Assembly (NCBI RefSeq): GCF_003594935.2
Contig: NZ_CP043342.1
Coordinates: forward strand, 3,224,001-3,288,000
DNA: 64,000 bases
From: Enterobacter huaxiensis
GTDB lineage: Bacteria; Pseudomonadota; Gammaproteobacteria; Enterobacterales; Enterobacteriaceae
Direction: 5' to 3'
In this document: positions 46,469-56,495 of the stretch, piece after piece
Layout: the number at the start of each line of letters is the position of its first letter
Position numbering within the stretch: the stretch's first letter is position 1
Translations under genes and position numbers: made by a program
Notes under the pieces: model-generated
Told to the model about the DNA's origin: nothing
Seen by the model: the letters and a program-made list of their open reading frames with translations, nothing else
Databases searched by the model: none

Positions 46469-48832
46469 ATGAAAACTTTGAAAAACTGGACCGTCGAGAA
46501 GCAGTCCGCAAACCATCTTGAGCTGCTGGTTGATAACCAGCACCGCCTGTGCCTGTACGTGCTGGAAGAGAATCTGTTCCGCGTGCTGATTAAGCGCAAA
46601 GGCGAGCTGGCGCTGGACCGCACCTGGAGCATCGCGCCGGAAAAAGACGTGCCCTGGGAAGGTCGCCATCGCGATGACCTGAGCGGCTTTACCTGCCCTT
46701 CCTGGACGCTGACGCAGCAGGGGGACAGGTTAACCGTAGCCACCGAACGGCTGCGAGTGGCCGTCCACCAGCCGCTGTGGCTGGAGTGGCACTACCGCAA
46801 CGACGCGGGCGAGTGGCAGCCGCTGGTCAACGACCGTCCGACCAGCGCCTACCTCCTGAACGCCCACGGCGACGGCGTGGCGCACTATCTCAGCCGTCGT
46901 AAGGACGAGCGTTTTTACGGCCTGGGCGAGAAAGCGGGCGATCTGCAGCGCAACGGCAAACGCTATGAGATGCGAAATCTGGATGCGATGGGCTACAACG
47001 CGGTGAGCACAGACCCGCTCTACAAGCACATCCCCTTCACCATCGCCCGCCGCGAGGACGTGAGCTACGGCCTGTTCTACGACAACCTGAGCAGCTGCTG
47101 GCTGGACCTGGGCAACGAAATTGACAACTACCACACCGCCTATCGCCGCTGGCAGGCGGAAGCGGGCGATATCGATTACTACATCTTTACCGGCAGGCGG
47201 GTGCTGGACGTCACCAAAGCCTTCGTGCGCCTGACCGGTAAAACGCTGTTCGGGCCGAAGTGGAGCCTGGGCTACAGCGGCTCGACCATGCACTACACCG
47301 ACGCGCCTGACGCGCAAAACCAGCTGATGAACTTTATCCGCCTGTGCGAAGAGCACGCGATTCCGTGCGACTCGTTCCAGCTCTCCTCCGGCTATACCTC
47401 TATTAACGGCAAACGCTACGTCTTCAACTGGAACTATGACAAGGTGCCGCAGCCGAAGGTGATGAGCCAGGCGTTCCACGACGCGGGATTGAAGCTTGCG
47501 GCCAACATCAAGCCGTGCCTGCTGCAGGATCATCCGCGCTATAGCGAAGTCGCGGAAAACGGGCTGTTCATCCGTGATTCAGAAACCGATGCGCCGGAAC
47601 GTTCCAGCTTCTGGGATGACGAAGGATCGCACCTCGACTTTACCAACCCGCAGACGGTGCAGTGGTGGCAAAACGGCGTCACCACGCAGCTGCTGGAGAT
47701 GGGCATCGACTCCACCTGGAACGACAACAACGAATATGAAGTGTGGGACGGGGAAGCGCGCTGCTTTGGATTCGGCAAGGAGATCGCCATCAAGCACATT
47801 CGCCCGGTGATGCCGCTGCTGATGATGCGCGCCTCGCTGGAAGCGCAGCAGCGTTTCGCGCCGAAAAAGCGTCCGTACCTGATTTCCCGCTCCGGCTGCG
47901 CCGGGATGCAGCGCTACGTCCAGACCTGGAGCGGCGATAACCGCACCAGCTGGGACACCCTGCGCTATAACACCCGCATGGGGCTGGGGATGAGCCTGTC
48001 CGGGCTGTTCAACGTCGGTCACGACGTCGGCGGTTTCTCCGGCGACAAACCGGACGCCGAGCTGTTTGTACGCTGGGTGCAGAACGGCGTGATGCACCCG
48101 CGCTTTACCATTCACTCGTGGAACGATGACCGCACGGTGAACGAGCCGTGGATGTATCCGGGCGTTACCCCGGCCATTCGCAGCGCGATTGAGCTTCGCT
48201 ACCGCCTGCTGCCGTATCTCTACACCCTGCTGTGGCAGGCGCACGCTGACGACGAGCCGATGCTGCGCCCGACCTTCCTTGACCACGAGCAGGATGCACA
48301 GGCGTTTGAGGAGTGCGACGACTTCCTGCTGGGTCGCGACGTGCTGGTCGCTAGCGTCGTCGAAGCCGGGCAGCGCGAGCGCCGCGTCTGGCTGCCGGAT
48401 AACGCCACCGGCTGGTACGATTTTTACACCCACGCGTGGTTCTCCGGCGGCCAGTGGATCGTCCTCGACGCGCCGCTGGAAAAACTGCCGCTGCTGGTGC
48501 GCGCCGGTGCCGGTCTGCCGCTCAGCGAGCGCATCACGCACGTAAGCGCCGAAAAGGACAATACCCGCGAGCTGAAGCTGTTCCCGGTGAAGGGCGTCGG
48601 CACGACCTCGGGGCTGCTGTTTGAGGACGACGGCGAAAGCTGGGGCTACCAGAACGGCAACGCGCTGTGGGTTGAGTGGGAAATGGCGTGCGACGGCGCA
48701 ACCGTCAACCTGAAGGTGAACGCGCGCGGGGATTATCGTCCGGCGTGGAAAGCGCTGAAGGTATCATTACCGGTAGGGGAAAAGCGTAAGCTGCTGGTGA
48801 ACGGTGTTGAAGGGGGCGAGTGGGTGGTGTAG
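46469..48832 (+). CDS. Glycoside hydrolase family 31 alpha-glycosidase
   Basis: A 787-aa GH31 enzyme, probably cytoplasmic (no signal peptide). The nucleophile is D419 in GIDSTWNDNNEYE and the acid/base D490 in WSGDNRTSWDTL. The substrate-binding RYYYFTGR-like and FYGLGEKAGDLQRNGKRYEMRN regions are family-typical. It should release an alpha-linked glucose or xylose unit. It does not carry the sulfoquinovosidase motif. I use the ATG at 46469 (MKTLKNWTVEKQ). It ends in a REP-type terminator. E. coli K-12 has no equivalent at this site. Confidence 0.9.
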   Translation: MKTLKNWTVEKQSANHLELLVDNQHRLCLYVLEENLFRVLIKRKGELALDRTWSIAPEKDVPWEGRHRDDLSGFTCPSWTLTQQGDRLTVATERLRVAVHQPLWLEWHYRNDAGEWQPLVNDRPTSAYLLNAHGDGVAHYLSRRKDERFYGLGEKAGDLQRNGKRYEMRNLDAMGYNAVSTDPLYKHIPFTIARREDVSYGLFYDNLSSCWLDLGNEIDNYHTAYRRWQAEAGDIDYYIFTGRRVLDVTKAFVRLTGKTLFGPKWSLGYSGSTMHYTDAPDAQNQLMNFIRLCEEHAIPCDSFQLSSGYTSINGKRYVFNWNYDKVPQPKVMSQAFHDAGLKLAANIKPCLLQDHPRYSEVAENGLFIRDSETDAPERSSFWDDEGSHLDFTNPQTVQWWQNGVTTQLLEMGIDSTWNDNNEYEVWDGEARCFGFGKEIAIKHIRPVMPLLMMRASLEAQQRFAPKKRPYLISRSGCAGMQRYVQTWSGDNRTSWDTLRYNTRMGLGMSLSGLFNVGHDVGGFSGDKPDAELFVRWVQNGVMHPRFTIHSWNDDRTVNEPWMYPGVTPAIRSAIELRYRLLPYLYTLLWQAHADDEPMLRPTFLDHEQDAQAFEECDDFLLGRDVLVASVVEAGQRERRVWLPDNATGWYDFYTHAWFSGGQWIVLDAPLEKLPLLVRAGAGLPLSERITHVSAEKDNTRELKLFPVKGVGTTSGLLFEDDGESWGYQNGNALWVEWEMACDGATVNLKVNARGDYRPAWKALKVSLPVGEKRKLLVNGVEGGEWVV

Positions 48833-48833
48833 T

Positions 48834-48877
48834 GCGGCCTGATGCCCTCACCCTAACCCTCTCCCACGGGGAGAGGG
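48834..48877. repeat. Palindromic intergenic repeat (GCCCTCACCC type), copy 6
   Basis: CGGCCTGATGCCCTCACCC leads to CCCTCTCCC/GGGGAGAGGG. It lies directly after the GH31 stop and directly before a REP element, the same composite as at 37202-37283. Confidence 0.8.
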
Positions 48878-48885
48878 AATAGAAC

Positions 48886-48924
48886 GTAGGCCGGGTAAGG
48901 CGAAGCCGCCACCCGGCTTTTTTT
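48886..48924 (+). terminator. REP element acting as terminator after the GH31 gene
   Basis: The REP stem GCCGGGT...ACCCGGC is followed directly by TTTTTTT, making a complete Rho-independent terminator whose U run overlaps the end of convergent ybiT. Confidence 0.8.
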
Positions 48925-50518
48925 AGTTATCGACGCCTTTACTGCGCAGGTAGTCTTCGTAGTTACCGGTGAAGTCCACCACGCGCTCTGGCGTAATTTC
49001 GATCACGCGGGTCGCCAGCGAGCTCACAAACTCACGGTCGTGAGAGACGAAGATCAGGGTGCCCTGATACATCTCCAGCGCCATGTTCAGCGATTCGATA
49101 GATTCCATATCCAGGTGGTTAGTCGGTTCGTCCATGACCAGGATGTTTGGTTTTTCCATCATCAGTTTGCCAAACAGCATGCGGCCTTTTTCACCACCGG
49201 AGAGCACTTTGGCTGGCTTTTTGATGTCGTCCTGGCTGAACAGCAGACGGCCCAGAATACCGCGCACCACCTGCTCGTCATCACCTTCCTGCTTCCACTG
49301 GCTCATCCAGTCGAAAACGGTCAGGTCATTTTCGAACTCGTATTCGTGATCCTGCGCGTAATAACCAATCTGCGCGTTCTCAGACCATTTGACGGTACCG
49401 TGATCCGGCTGAAGTTCACCGACCAGCGTTTTGAGCATGGTAGATTTACCCACGCCGTTCGCACCCAGAATGGCAATCTTCTCGCCCACTTCCAGCAGCA
49501 AATTGAATTTTTTAAACAGCGGGCCGTTATCAAAGCCCTTCGCCAGCGCTTCCACTTCCAGCGCGTTACGGAACAGTTTCTTGTCCTGCTCGAAGCGGAT
49601 GAACGGGTTCTGACGGCTGGAGGCCTTCACTTCGTCGAGCTTGATCTTATCGATCTGACGCGCACGGGAGGTTGCCTGACGTGATTTAGAGGCGTTAGCG
49701 CTGAAGCGGCTCACGAAGGACTGCAGGTCAGCAATCTGCGCTTTCTTCTTGGCGTTATCCGCCAGCAGACGTTCACGCGCCTGCGTCGCTGCCGTCATGT
49801 ATTCGTCGTAGTTGCCCGGGTAAACGCGCAGCTCGCCGTAGTCCAGATCCGCCATGTGCGTACAGACCATGTTCAGGAAGTGACGGTCGTGCGAGATGAT
49901 AATCATGGTGCTGTCGCGGTCGTTCAGCGTCTGCTCCAGCCAGCGGATGGTATCGATGTCCAGGTTGTTCGTTGGTTCGTCGAGCAGCAGAATGTCAGGG
50001 TTAGAGAACAGCGCCTGCGCCAGAAGCACACGCAGTTTCCAGCCCGGCGCCACTTCGCTCATCGGACCGTAGTGTTGCTCAACCGGAATACCCACGCCCA
50101 GCAGCAGCTCGCCCGCACGCGATTCGGCAGAATAGCCATCCATTTCGCCGTACAGCACTTCGAGGTCAGCCACTTTGTAGCCGTCTTCTTCGCTCATTTC
50201 TGCCAGCGCATAGATACGGTCGCGCTCTTGTTTCACTTCCCACAGCTCACCGTGACCCATAATCACCGTATCAAGCACCGTGAACTCTTCGAAGGCGAAC
50301 TGATCCTGACGCAGCTTACCGATGCGCTCGTTGGGATCGAGCGAAACGTTGCCAAGCGTCGGCTCTAAATCGCTGCCGAGGATCTTCATAAAGGTGGATT
50401 TGCCGCTACCGTTGGCACCAATCAGGCCGTAACGGTTGCCGCCGCCAAATTTGACGGAAATATTTTCGAACAGCGGCTTACTGCCAAACTGCATAGTGAC
50501 GTTGCTGGTAACTAACAC
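48923..50518 (-). CDS. ybiT: ABC-F family ATPase YbiT
   Basis: A 531-aa ABC-F protein: two ABC domains without membrane segments. Walker A is GANGSGKST and GANGVGKST, and the signatures are in [16 protein letters not shown] and LSGGEKGRM. The charged linker between them lies around residues 240-300. ABC-F proteins act on the ribosome as translation factors; E. coli YbiT is one of four (with EttA, Uup and YheS). It is divergent from ldtB. Confidence 0.94.
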   Translation of the reverse strand: MLVTSNVTMQFGSKPLFENISVKFGGGNRYGLIGANGSGKSTFMKILGSDLEPTLGNVSLDPNERIGKLRQDQFAFEEFTVLDTVIMGHGELWEVKQERDRIYALAEMSEEDGYKVADLEVLYGEMDGYSAESRAGELLLGVGIPVEQHYGPMSEVAPGWKLRVLLAQALFSNPDILLLDEPTNNLDIDTIRWLEQTLNDRDSTMIIISHDRHFLNMVCTHMADLDYGELRVYPGNYDEYMTAATQARERLLADNAKKKAQIADLQSFVSRFSANASKSRQATSRARQIDKIKLDEVKASSRQNPFIRFEQDKKLFRNALEVEALAKGFDNGPLFKKFNLLLEVGEKIAILGANGVGKSTMLKTLVGELQPDHGTVKWSENAQIGYYAQDHEYEFENDLTVFDWMSQWKQEGDDEQVVRGILGRLLFSQDDIKKPAKVLSGGEKGRMLFGKLMMEKPNILVMDEPTNHLDMESIESLNMALEMYQGTLIFVSHDREFVSSLATRVIEITPERVVDFTGNYEDYLRSKGVDN

Positions 50519-50740
50519 GGAGAGATTCCTGCGAAAAGTGTGATAAACACGGCATTATGCCACAATTCCGAATTGAGATCCCGTGTTGCGACTATCCACT
50601 AAACTTTAACAAATTCGAAAAAAGTGTGATTTCGTACACATCTGAATTCCCTGTTAGCGGGAATGCACATATAATGCGCTCCCATCACAGATTCAGACTT
50701 ATCAACCAATCGCCAGAGTGGCTCAGATACCTCGCATAAC

Positions 50741-51661
50741 ATGAACATGAAATTAACAACGCTTTTTGCGGCGGCGTTAGCCGTAGTAGGTTTTTGTAAC
50801 ACCGCGTCTGCGGTAACTTATCCTCTGCCGACAGACGGTAGCCGTCTGGTGGGTGAAAATCAGGTGGTGATTGTGCCGGAAGGTAACTCTCAGCCGCTGG
50901 AATATTTTGCCGCACAGTACCAGCTTGGCCTGTCAAACATGCTGGAAGCAAACCCGGGCGTTGACCCGTACCTGCCAAAAGCCGGTACCGTGCTGAACAT
51001 CCCGCAGCAGCTGATCCTGCCGGACACCGTCCATGAAGGTATCGTGATCAACAGCGCCGAAATGCGCCTGTACTACTACCCGAAAGGCACCAATACCGTG
51101 ATCGTGCTGCCAATCGGCATCGGCCAGCTGGGCAAAGACACCCCGCTGAACTGGACTACCAAAGTTGAGCGTAAGAAAGCCGGCCCAACCTGGACCCCTA
51201 CAGCCAAAATGCACGCTGAGTACATCGCGGCGGGCGAACCGCTGCCAGCCGTTGTGCCAGCAGGCCCGGACAACCCAATGGGCCTGTACGCGCTGTACAT
51301 TGGCCGTCTGTACGCAATCCACGGCACTAACGCCAACTTCGGCATCGGCCTGCGCGTAAGCCACGGCTGCGTGCGTCTGCGTAACGAAGACATCAAGTTC
51401 CTGTTCGATAACGTGCCGGTCGGTACGCGCGTCCAGTTCATCAACGAACCGGTGAAAGCAACCTCCGAGCCGGACGGTAGCCGTTACATCGAAGTGCACA
51501 ACCCGCTGTCCACCAGCGAAGACCAGATCAACAACAACGAAATCGTGCCAATCAACCTGAACAGCGCGGTACAGGCCGTGACGTCTCAGGCTGACGTTGA
51601 AACTACCGTTGTTGACCAGGCCGTTCAGAACCGTTCCGGTATGCCGGTGCGTTTGAACTAA
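50741..51661 (+). CDS. ldtB: L,D-transpeptidase LdtB (YbiS)
   Basis: A 306-aa periplasmic enzyme that attaches Braun lipoprotein to peptidoglycan. A signal peptide (cleavage after TASA) is followed by a LysM-like domain (about 44-90). The YkuD catalytic domain carries C210 in [13 protein letters not shown] and H194 in IHGTNANFG. Sequence and length match E. coli YbiS. A TATAAT -10 lies at 50671-50676, in the gap to divergent ybiT. A strong bidirectional terminator follows. Confidence 0.96.
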   Translation: MNMKLTTLFAAALAVVGFCNTASAVTYPLPTDGSRLVGENQVVIVPEGNSQPLEYFAAQYQLGLSNMLEANPGVDPYLPKAGTVLNIPQQLILPDTVHEGIVINSAEMRLYYYPKGTNTVIVLPIGIGQLGKDTPLNWTTKVERKKAGPTWTPTAKMHAEYIAAGEPLPAVVPAGPDNPMGLYALYIGRLYAIHGTNANFGIGLRVSHGCVRLRNEDIKFLFDNVPVGTRVQFINEPVKATSEPDGSRYIEVHNPLSTSEDQINNNEIVPINLNSAVQAVTSQADVETTVVDQAVQNRSGMPVRLN

Positions 51662-51674
51662 TAACGCAACGCAC

Positions 51675-51709
51675 AAAAAAGCGGGCTTCGAAGCCCGCTT
51701 TTTTTTTAT
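51675..51709. terminator. Bidirectional terminator between ldtB and the GntR gene
   Basis: GCGGGCTTCGAAGCCCGC (51681-51698) is flanked by AAAAAA on the left and TTTTTTTTT on the right, so it can stop transcription from both sides. Confidence 0.9.
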
Positions 51710-52422
51710 CCGTTATTCACGATCACGATGCCACCGTGATCGTAGCGATAGTGGCAGTGGGCGTACTCCAGCGGCGTGCCGTCTTCAAGATAGATCACCT
51801 GCTCCACCTCCAGCACCGGATCCGTCTGTTCACAGACTAAGTGCTGCATGTCCAGCGCGTTCGGCTTTAACGCGCGCACCACCCGATACGAGCCCATAAT
51901 CTTCAGCCCCAGCGTCTCCTGCACGTACTGGAACACCGAGCTTTCAAGATGGCTTTTGTTCAGGCCGGGCACCAGATTGAGCGGCATCACCGTTGAGTCC
52001 AGCGACATTGGCTCGCCGTTTAGCAGGCGCAGACGAATAAAGTCATAGATGGGCGCATCGGCGTTCAGCATCAGCGACGCCTGCTCTTTCTCGTTTGGGA
52101 AGCGCAGTTCAAAATGGACCACCTGGCTGGTCACCGTTCCAAGGTGCTCCCAGGTTTTCGTGGCGCCAAAGTAGTCGCTGCCTGAGAGATCCCACTGCGA
52201 GAGCTGCAGGAAGTTTTTGCGAATAAACGTTCCCTGCCCCTGACGGGTATAGACCAGCCCTTCGACAATCAGCTGGCGCATGGCCTGCTGAATGGTCATC
52301 CGGCTGGTGTTGAACTCTGCAGCCAGCGCGAACTGGTCCGGCAGGGTTTCATTGGCGGCATACTGCTGGCTGATAATGCGTTTTTTAATTTCCCGCGCTA
52401 TGGTGATGTACTTCGCCGCCAT
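51706..52422 (-). CDS. GntR-family regulator (HutC/UTRA type)
   Basis: A 238-aa regulator with an N-terminal GntR winged helix (about 8-75, including FNTSRMTIQQAMRQLIVEGLVYTRQGQGTFI) and a UTRA effector domain (about 95-230). It is the last gene of the GH1-EIIC-GntR operon and probably represses it. The operator is likely the ATGACTAGTCAT site upstream of the GH1 gene, and a phosphorylated beta-glucoside the inducer. No named orthologue is recognised. Confidence 0.88.
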   Translation of the reverse strand: MAAKYITIAREIKKRIISQQYAANETLPDQFALAAEFNTSRMTIQQAMRQLIVEGLVYTRQGQGTFIRKNFLQLSQWDLSGSDYFGATKTWEHLGTVTSQVVHFELRFPNEKEQASLMLNADAPIYDFIRLRLLNGEPMSLDSTVMPLNLVPGLNKSHLESSVFQYVQETLGLKIMGSYRVVRALKPNALDMQHLVCEQTDPVLEVEQVIYLEDGTPLEYAHCHYRYDHGGIVIVNNG

Positions 52423-52438
52423 CGTCCTTCCCTTCTGA

Positions 52439-53761
52439 TTAGTTTTCTATCCCGCTGTTTTTCAACGCCACTCTCTCGGCAATCTTGAGGAAAGGCAGGT
52501 AGAAGAATACACCAAATACGATGATTGCCAACTGCACCACCACCGCCCGCCAGTCCCCCGCCGTCGCCAGCCAGGCGCTCAGGATCGGCGGCGTTGTCCA
52601 GGGGATCATCACCACGCAGCGCGACATTAACCCCAGCGTGGTGCAGAGCCACGCGAAGTAAATGCCGATAGCGGGCAGCAGCACAAACGGGATCATCAGC
52701 GGCAGGTTAAAGACGATGGGCAGGCCAAAGATCACCGGCTCGTTGATGTTGAACAAGCCGGGCGCCAGCGACAGGCGCGCGACCTGCTTCGCCGACTTCT
52801 GTCGGGAGAAGAGAAAGATAGCGATCAGCAATGAGATAGTGCTGCCCGTCCCGCCCACCATGCCGAACGTCGGCACGAAGATGTTATTGATGATGTGCGG
52901 AATTGGCTGGCCGTTGGCGAAGGCCAGCATGTTCTCGTTGGTGTTGATCAGCAGAAACGGCTCCAGCACCACGCTGTTGACGACTGACTGATGAATACCG
53001 AGCGTGAACAAGAAGTTACCGAAGCTGTAGATGAAAATCGTGCCCGGCAGGCTGGTGTTGATCAGCCGCAGCGGCTGCTGGATAAAGGTCGTAATAAGGT
53101 GGATCAGATCCGTATGCAGCACGTTCGCCAGCAGTGCTGCCAGCACCGCGAAGAGAGAGAGCGTGAGGATAGTTGGGATCAGCGCGGTAAAGGACTGACT
53201 CACCGCCGGAGGCACGTTCTCCCCGAGCGAAATGTGCAGCGCCCTGAGCCGCGAAATGGCGATAAACAGCTCCGTCGAGAGCAGGCCAATCAGCACTCCG
53301 GCAAAAATCCCGGTGGAGCCGATATTGGCAAACGTCAGCACCTGCGTCACGTTCACCGTCGTCTCACTGCCGACGGGCGTCAGCTGCAGGCGCATCGGCA
53401 TCATGATAATAAAGCTGCTGACGGCAATAACCACTGCCGAGACCGGATTGTTGAAGTCTTTGTTGCGCGCCAGCGACCAGGCAATCATCGGGGCCAGCAG
53501 CAGCGCGGCGATATTCAGCGTGCCGTTGATGATCGCCTCGCCCCAGGCCTTAAACTGCGTCAGCGTGTCACCTTCCAGCACCCACGGAAACACCACGTTA
53601 TTGACCAGTACCGCCAGGCCGGCGAGGATGAAAATCGGCATCACCGTGGCAAACGCGTCGCGCAGGGAGCGCAGGTGCACCTGGTTAGCCAGGCGCGCCG
53701 AGAACTCGACAAATTTATCAACAAAGGACTGCATGTTCGGTGTTATTTTTGCTTCAGACAT
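52439..53761 (-). CDS. PTS cellobiose/lichenan-family EIIC component
   Basis: A 440-aa lactose/cellobiose-type EIIC membrane permease of the phosphotransferase system. About ten helices are predicted, and the family motif region NINEPVIFGLPIVFNLPLMIPFVL is present. It imports a beta-glucoside that is phosphorylated on entry. No EIIA or EIIB gene is nearby, so it must borrow them (for example from a chitobiose/cellobiose system). It lies 51 bp after the 6-phospho-beta-glucosidase gene and 16 bp before the regulator gene. Confidence 0.92.
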   Translation of the reverse strand: MSEAKITPNMQSFVDKFVEFSARLANQVHLRSLRDAFATVMPIFILAGLAVLVNNVVFPWVLEGDTLTQFKAWGEAIINGTLNIAALLLAPMIAWSLARNKDFNNPVSAVVIAVSSFIIMMPMRLQLTPVGSETTVNVTQVLTFANIGSTGIFAGVLIGLLSTELFIAISRLRALHISLGENVPPAVSQSFTALIPTILTLSLFAVLAALLANVLHTDLIHLITTFIQQPLRLINTSLPGTIFIYSFGNFLFTLGIHQSVVNSVVLEPFLLINTNENMLAFANGQPIPHIINNIFVPTFGMVGGTGSTISLLIAIFLFSRQKSAKQVARLSLAPGLFNINEPVIFGLPIVFNLPLMIPFVLLPAIGIYFAWLCTTLGLMSRCVVMIPWTTPPILSAWLATAGDWRAVVVQLAIIVFGVFFYLPFLKIAERVALKNSGIEN

Positions 53762-53812
53762 AGCGGATAGTTCCCATCAATCAGTCACAAAAACGGCCCG
53801 GCAGCGTACGGC

Positions 53813-55189
53813 TTACATCTCGCGTCCGTTGGTATGAATAGCCTGTTTTAACCACGCGTAGCTTTTCTTCGGCACGCGCTTCAGGTCTTTCAGGTCGTGG
53901 TTCTCACGGTTGACATAGACCACGCCGTAGCGCTTGCGCATGTCGCCCTGCGAGCTGAGAATGTCGATCAGGCCCCAGCCGAGATAGCCGATGACCTCAG
54001 CGCCGTCCTCAAATATGGCCGCTTTCATCGCCTCGATATGCGCCCGGTGGTAGTCGATGCGGTAGGTGTCCTCTATCGGGTTAACGCCGTCCCAGGACTC
54101 AATCACTCCAATGCCGTTTTCGATAGGGAATACCGGCAGACGCCAGTCGTTGGCATAGCGGGTGATGATGGTGCGGAAACCCAGCGGGTCAATCTGCCAG
54201 TTCCATTCGGTGGCCTTCAGGAATGGGTTGTTTTTCTCGCCGTGCAGCAGGTAATAGTTAACCGGAGTGCTTTCGGGAATCGCATCGCTGTCCAGCGTTT
54301 TGCTGGCGTAGTAGCTGAAGGCCATGTAGTCGTTTTTGGTACGCGCGAGAAGCGCTAAATCCTCGGCGCGGTAGATATCACCAAAGCCTTCCTGCTCAAC
54401 TACCGCCATTACCGCCGGGCTGTAGCCCTGGCCTGCGAAGACGCGCAGCAGGTTCTGGTTGAGGAACTCGTCATACTGCTGGGCGCAGAAGATATCGCGC
54501 GGTTTACACGTAGCCGGGTAGATCAGCTGGTGCGCCAGCATCCCGCCCATCAGCTGGCCCGGTTTGGTCTGGTGCAGATACTCGGTCAGCGCCATATGCG
54601 CGACCATGGTGTGATGCTGCAGCTCGTACAGCTCGCGCAGGGTTTTCTCGCCCTTCATGTAGCCGGAAATGCGGAACGCTTCCGGCATGTGGAAAATGTT
54701 CTGCTCGTTGAAGGTCAGCCAGTACTTCACGCGGTCGCCAAAGCAGTCGATCATCTTTTTGCCGTAGCGGATAAAGGCCTCCATCACGCGACGATCGTTA
54801 AACCCGTTGTACTCCTGCGCCAGCGCCAGCGGCATATCAAAGTGGTAAAGGCAGATCATCGGCTCGATGCCGCGGGCGATGAGATCGTCGATAAAGCGGT
54901 CGTAAAACGCGATGCCTTCGTCGTTGAAATCGCCGTCACCCTGCGGGCAGACGCGGCTCCAGGAAATCTGGAAGCGGTAGCAGTTCATGCCCAGATCCTG
55001 CATCAGGTCAAAATCTTCCCGATAGCGGTGGTAGGAGTCGGTCGCCACTTTCCAGTCGGAGATGTTTTCTCCGGCTTCGCGAATGTCATACACCGACATC
55101 CCTTTTCCACCCTCATTCCAGGCGCCTTCCGTCTGCATGCTGGATACCGAGTTGCCCCATAAAAAGTTGGCTGGCAATGCATGGTTCAT
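53813..55189 (-). CDS. 6-phospho-beta-glucosidase (GH1)
   Basis: A 458-aa GH1 enzyme. The acid/base glutamate is in WLTFNEQN and the nucleophile in FPIENGIG. The phosphate-binding S...K.Y signature of 6-phospho-glucosidases is in SSQGDMRKRYGVVYV. It hydrolyses the 6-phospho-beta-glucoside delivered by the EIIC encoded next. It is the first gene of the operon, with two GntR-type operators in front. Similar to AscB/BglA, but this locus is not in K-12 here, so I give no symbol. Confidence 0.93.
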   Translation of the reverse strand: MNHALPANFLWGNSVSSMQTEGAWNEGGKGMSVYDIREAGENISDWKVATDSYHRYREDFDLMQDLGMNCYRFQISWSRVCPQGDGDFNDEGIAFYDRFIDDLIARGIEPMICLYHFDMPLALAQEYNGFNDRRVMEAFIRYGKKMIDCFGDRVKYWLTFNEQNIFHMPEAFRISGYMKGEKTLRELYELQHHTMVAHMALTEYLHQTKPGQLMGGMLAHQLIYPATCKPRDIFCAQQYDEFLNQNLLRVFAGQGYSPAVMAVVEQEGFGDIYRAEDLALLARTKNDYMAFSYYASKTLDSDAIPESTPVNYYLLHGEKNNPFLKATEWNWQIDPLGFRTIITRYANDWRLPVFPIENGIGVIESWDGVNPIEDTYRIDYHRAHIEAMKAAIFEDGAEVIGYLGWGLIDILSSQGDMRKRYGVVYVNRENHDLKDLKRVPKKSYAWLKQAIHTNGREM

Positions 55190-55202
55190 GTTCGCTCCCT
55201 AT

Positions 55203-55235
55203 ATGACTAGTCATTTAAATTTCATGAATAGTCAT
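55203..55235 (-). promoter_or_regulatory. Pair of GntR-type operators
   Basis: A perfect palindrome, ATGACTAGTCAT (55203-55214), and a second imperfect copy, ATGAATAGTCAT (55224-55235), lie 14-46 bp upstream of the GH1 gene start. Their centres are 21 bp apart, two helical turns. They fit the UTRA-GntR binding pattern. Confidence 0.7.
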
Positions 55236-55310
55236 ATAGATCGAGATGAAAAATCAATCAAAGAGAAGGATCGTTTTTTGTGAGGTGGGTTGAAATAATG
55301 ACCAGAGATA

Positions 55311-55340
55311 GTAGCCCCGGTAAGCGAAGCGCCACCGGGG
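55311..55340. repeat. REP-like palindrome
   Basis: CCCCGGT / ACCGGGG arms (55315-55321 and 55334-55340) lie just before the stop codon of the aldo/keto reductase on the minus strand, between it and the bgl promoter. Confidence 0.6.
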
Positions 55341-55350
55341 AAGAGGAAGG

Positions 55351-56391
55351 TTACTGCTGCGCGAGCTGGTTACGGCGATATTCCCCCTGCCGCTCAAGCA
55401 TCCACCCCGGATACTCCCGCGGCAGCGCGCTCACCGCATCAAGCTGCTTAAGCTCGTCCTCGCTTAAGCGGACCCCGGTTGCGGCAATATTGTCATCCAG
55501 CTGATCGACGCGCTTCGCCCCAATAATGACGCTGGTGACGGCTTTCTGATGCAGCAGCCACGCCAGCGCGATCTGCGCGACGGAGACGCCTTTGCTCTCG
55601 GCAATCACGCGCATCACGTCCACGCTGTCGAAGGCGCGATCTTTATTCACCGGCGGGAAGTCGAACTCCAGACGGCGGCCTCCGGTTTCGCTCGTGCCGT
55701 CACGGCCATATTTCCCGCTCAGCAGTCCCCCTGCCAGCGGGCTCCAGACCATTAGCCCAACGCCCTCGCTCTGCATCATCGGCACCAGCTCGCGCTCCAG
55801 GTCGCGCCCGGCGATGGTGTAGTACGCCTGCAGCGAGGCAAAACGCGCCAGCCCCAGACGCTCCGAAATGCCCAACGCTTTGGCTATCTGCCAGGCCGCC
55901 CAGTTGGAAACGCCGATGTAGCGCACGTGGCCGTGCTGCACCAGGTTATCCAGCGCATAGAGCGTCTCTTCGATGGGTGTCGCGGGGTCGAAGCCGTGGA
56001 GCTGATAGAGATCGATATGATCCAGCTGCAGGCGGCGCAGGCTCTCCTTCACGCTGCTGATAATGTGATAGCGCGAGCTGCCGCGCGAGTTGACCCCTGC
56101 GGTGCCCGTTTCGCCGAACACCTTGGTGGCGACCACCACGTTTTCGCGCGGGACGTTCAGGTTTTTCAGCGCCTGCCCGAGGATCGCCTCCGAGCGCCCT
56201 TCCGAATAGACGTCGGCGGTGTCGATGAAGTTGATGCCCGCGTCCAGCGCGCGGCCCACCAGCTGCTCGGCTTCGTTTTGCTGAAGCTGGCCAATCTTAC
56301 CCCACATGCCGCCCTCGCCGCCGAAGGTCATGGTGCCAAGGCAGAGTTCAGAAACAAACAGTCCGGTATTGCCCAGTTTTTGATAACGCAT
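55351..56391 (-). CDS. Aldo/keto reductase
   Basis: A 346-aa NADPH-dependent reductase of the AKR superfamily (beta/alpha barrel). The catalytic D, Y, K and H are in INFIDTADVYSEGRSE, VVATKVFG and YQLHGFDP. The C-terminal cofactor region is VTSVIIGAKRVDQLDDNI. It is a single gene with no clear partner. The substrate is not predictable. It is not obviously one of the E. coli K-12 AKRs at this map position. Confidence 0.87.
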   Translation of the reverse strand: MRYQKLGNTGLFVSELCLGTMTFGGEGGMWGKIGQLQQNEAEQLVGRALDAGINFIDTADVYSEGRSEAILGQALKNLNVPRENVVVATKVFGETGTAGVNSRGSSRYHIISSVKESLRRLQLDHIDLYQLHGFDPATPIEETLYALDNLVQHGHVRYIGVSNWAAWQIAKALGISERLGLARFASLQAYYTIAGRDLERELVPMMQSEGVGLMVWSPLAGGLLSGKYGRDGTSETGGRRLEFDFPPVNKDRAFDSVDVMRVIAESKGVSVAQIALAWLLHQKAVTSVIIGAKRVDQLDDNIAATGVRLSEDELKQLDAVSALPREYPGWMLERQGEYRRNQLAQQ

Positions 56392-56495
56392 AACGTTTTC
56401 CTCACATGTCGATTGGGTGTCCGTTAGTTATACCCGCCCCTCAGCCATCGCGAATGTGGCGTTCCTGTCCGTTTCTTGCCCAATCCTCTGAATCG

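Noticed and set aside
47579..48541. 320-codon open frame on the minus strand
   Set aside because: It is antisense to the GH31 gene, whose catalytic motifs are intact. No recognisable product.
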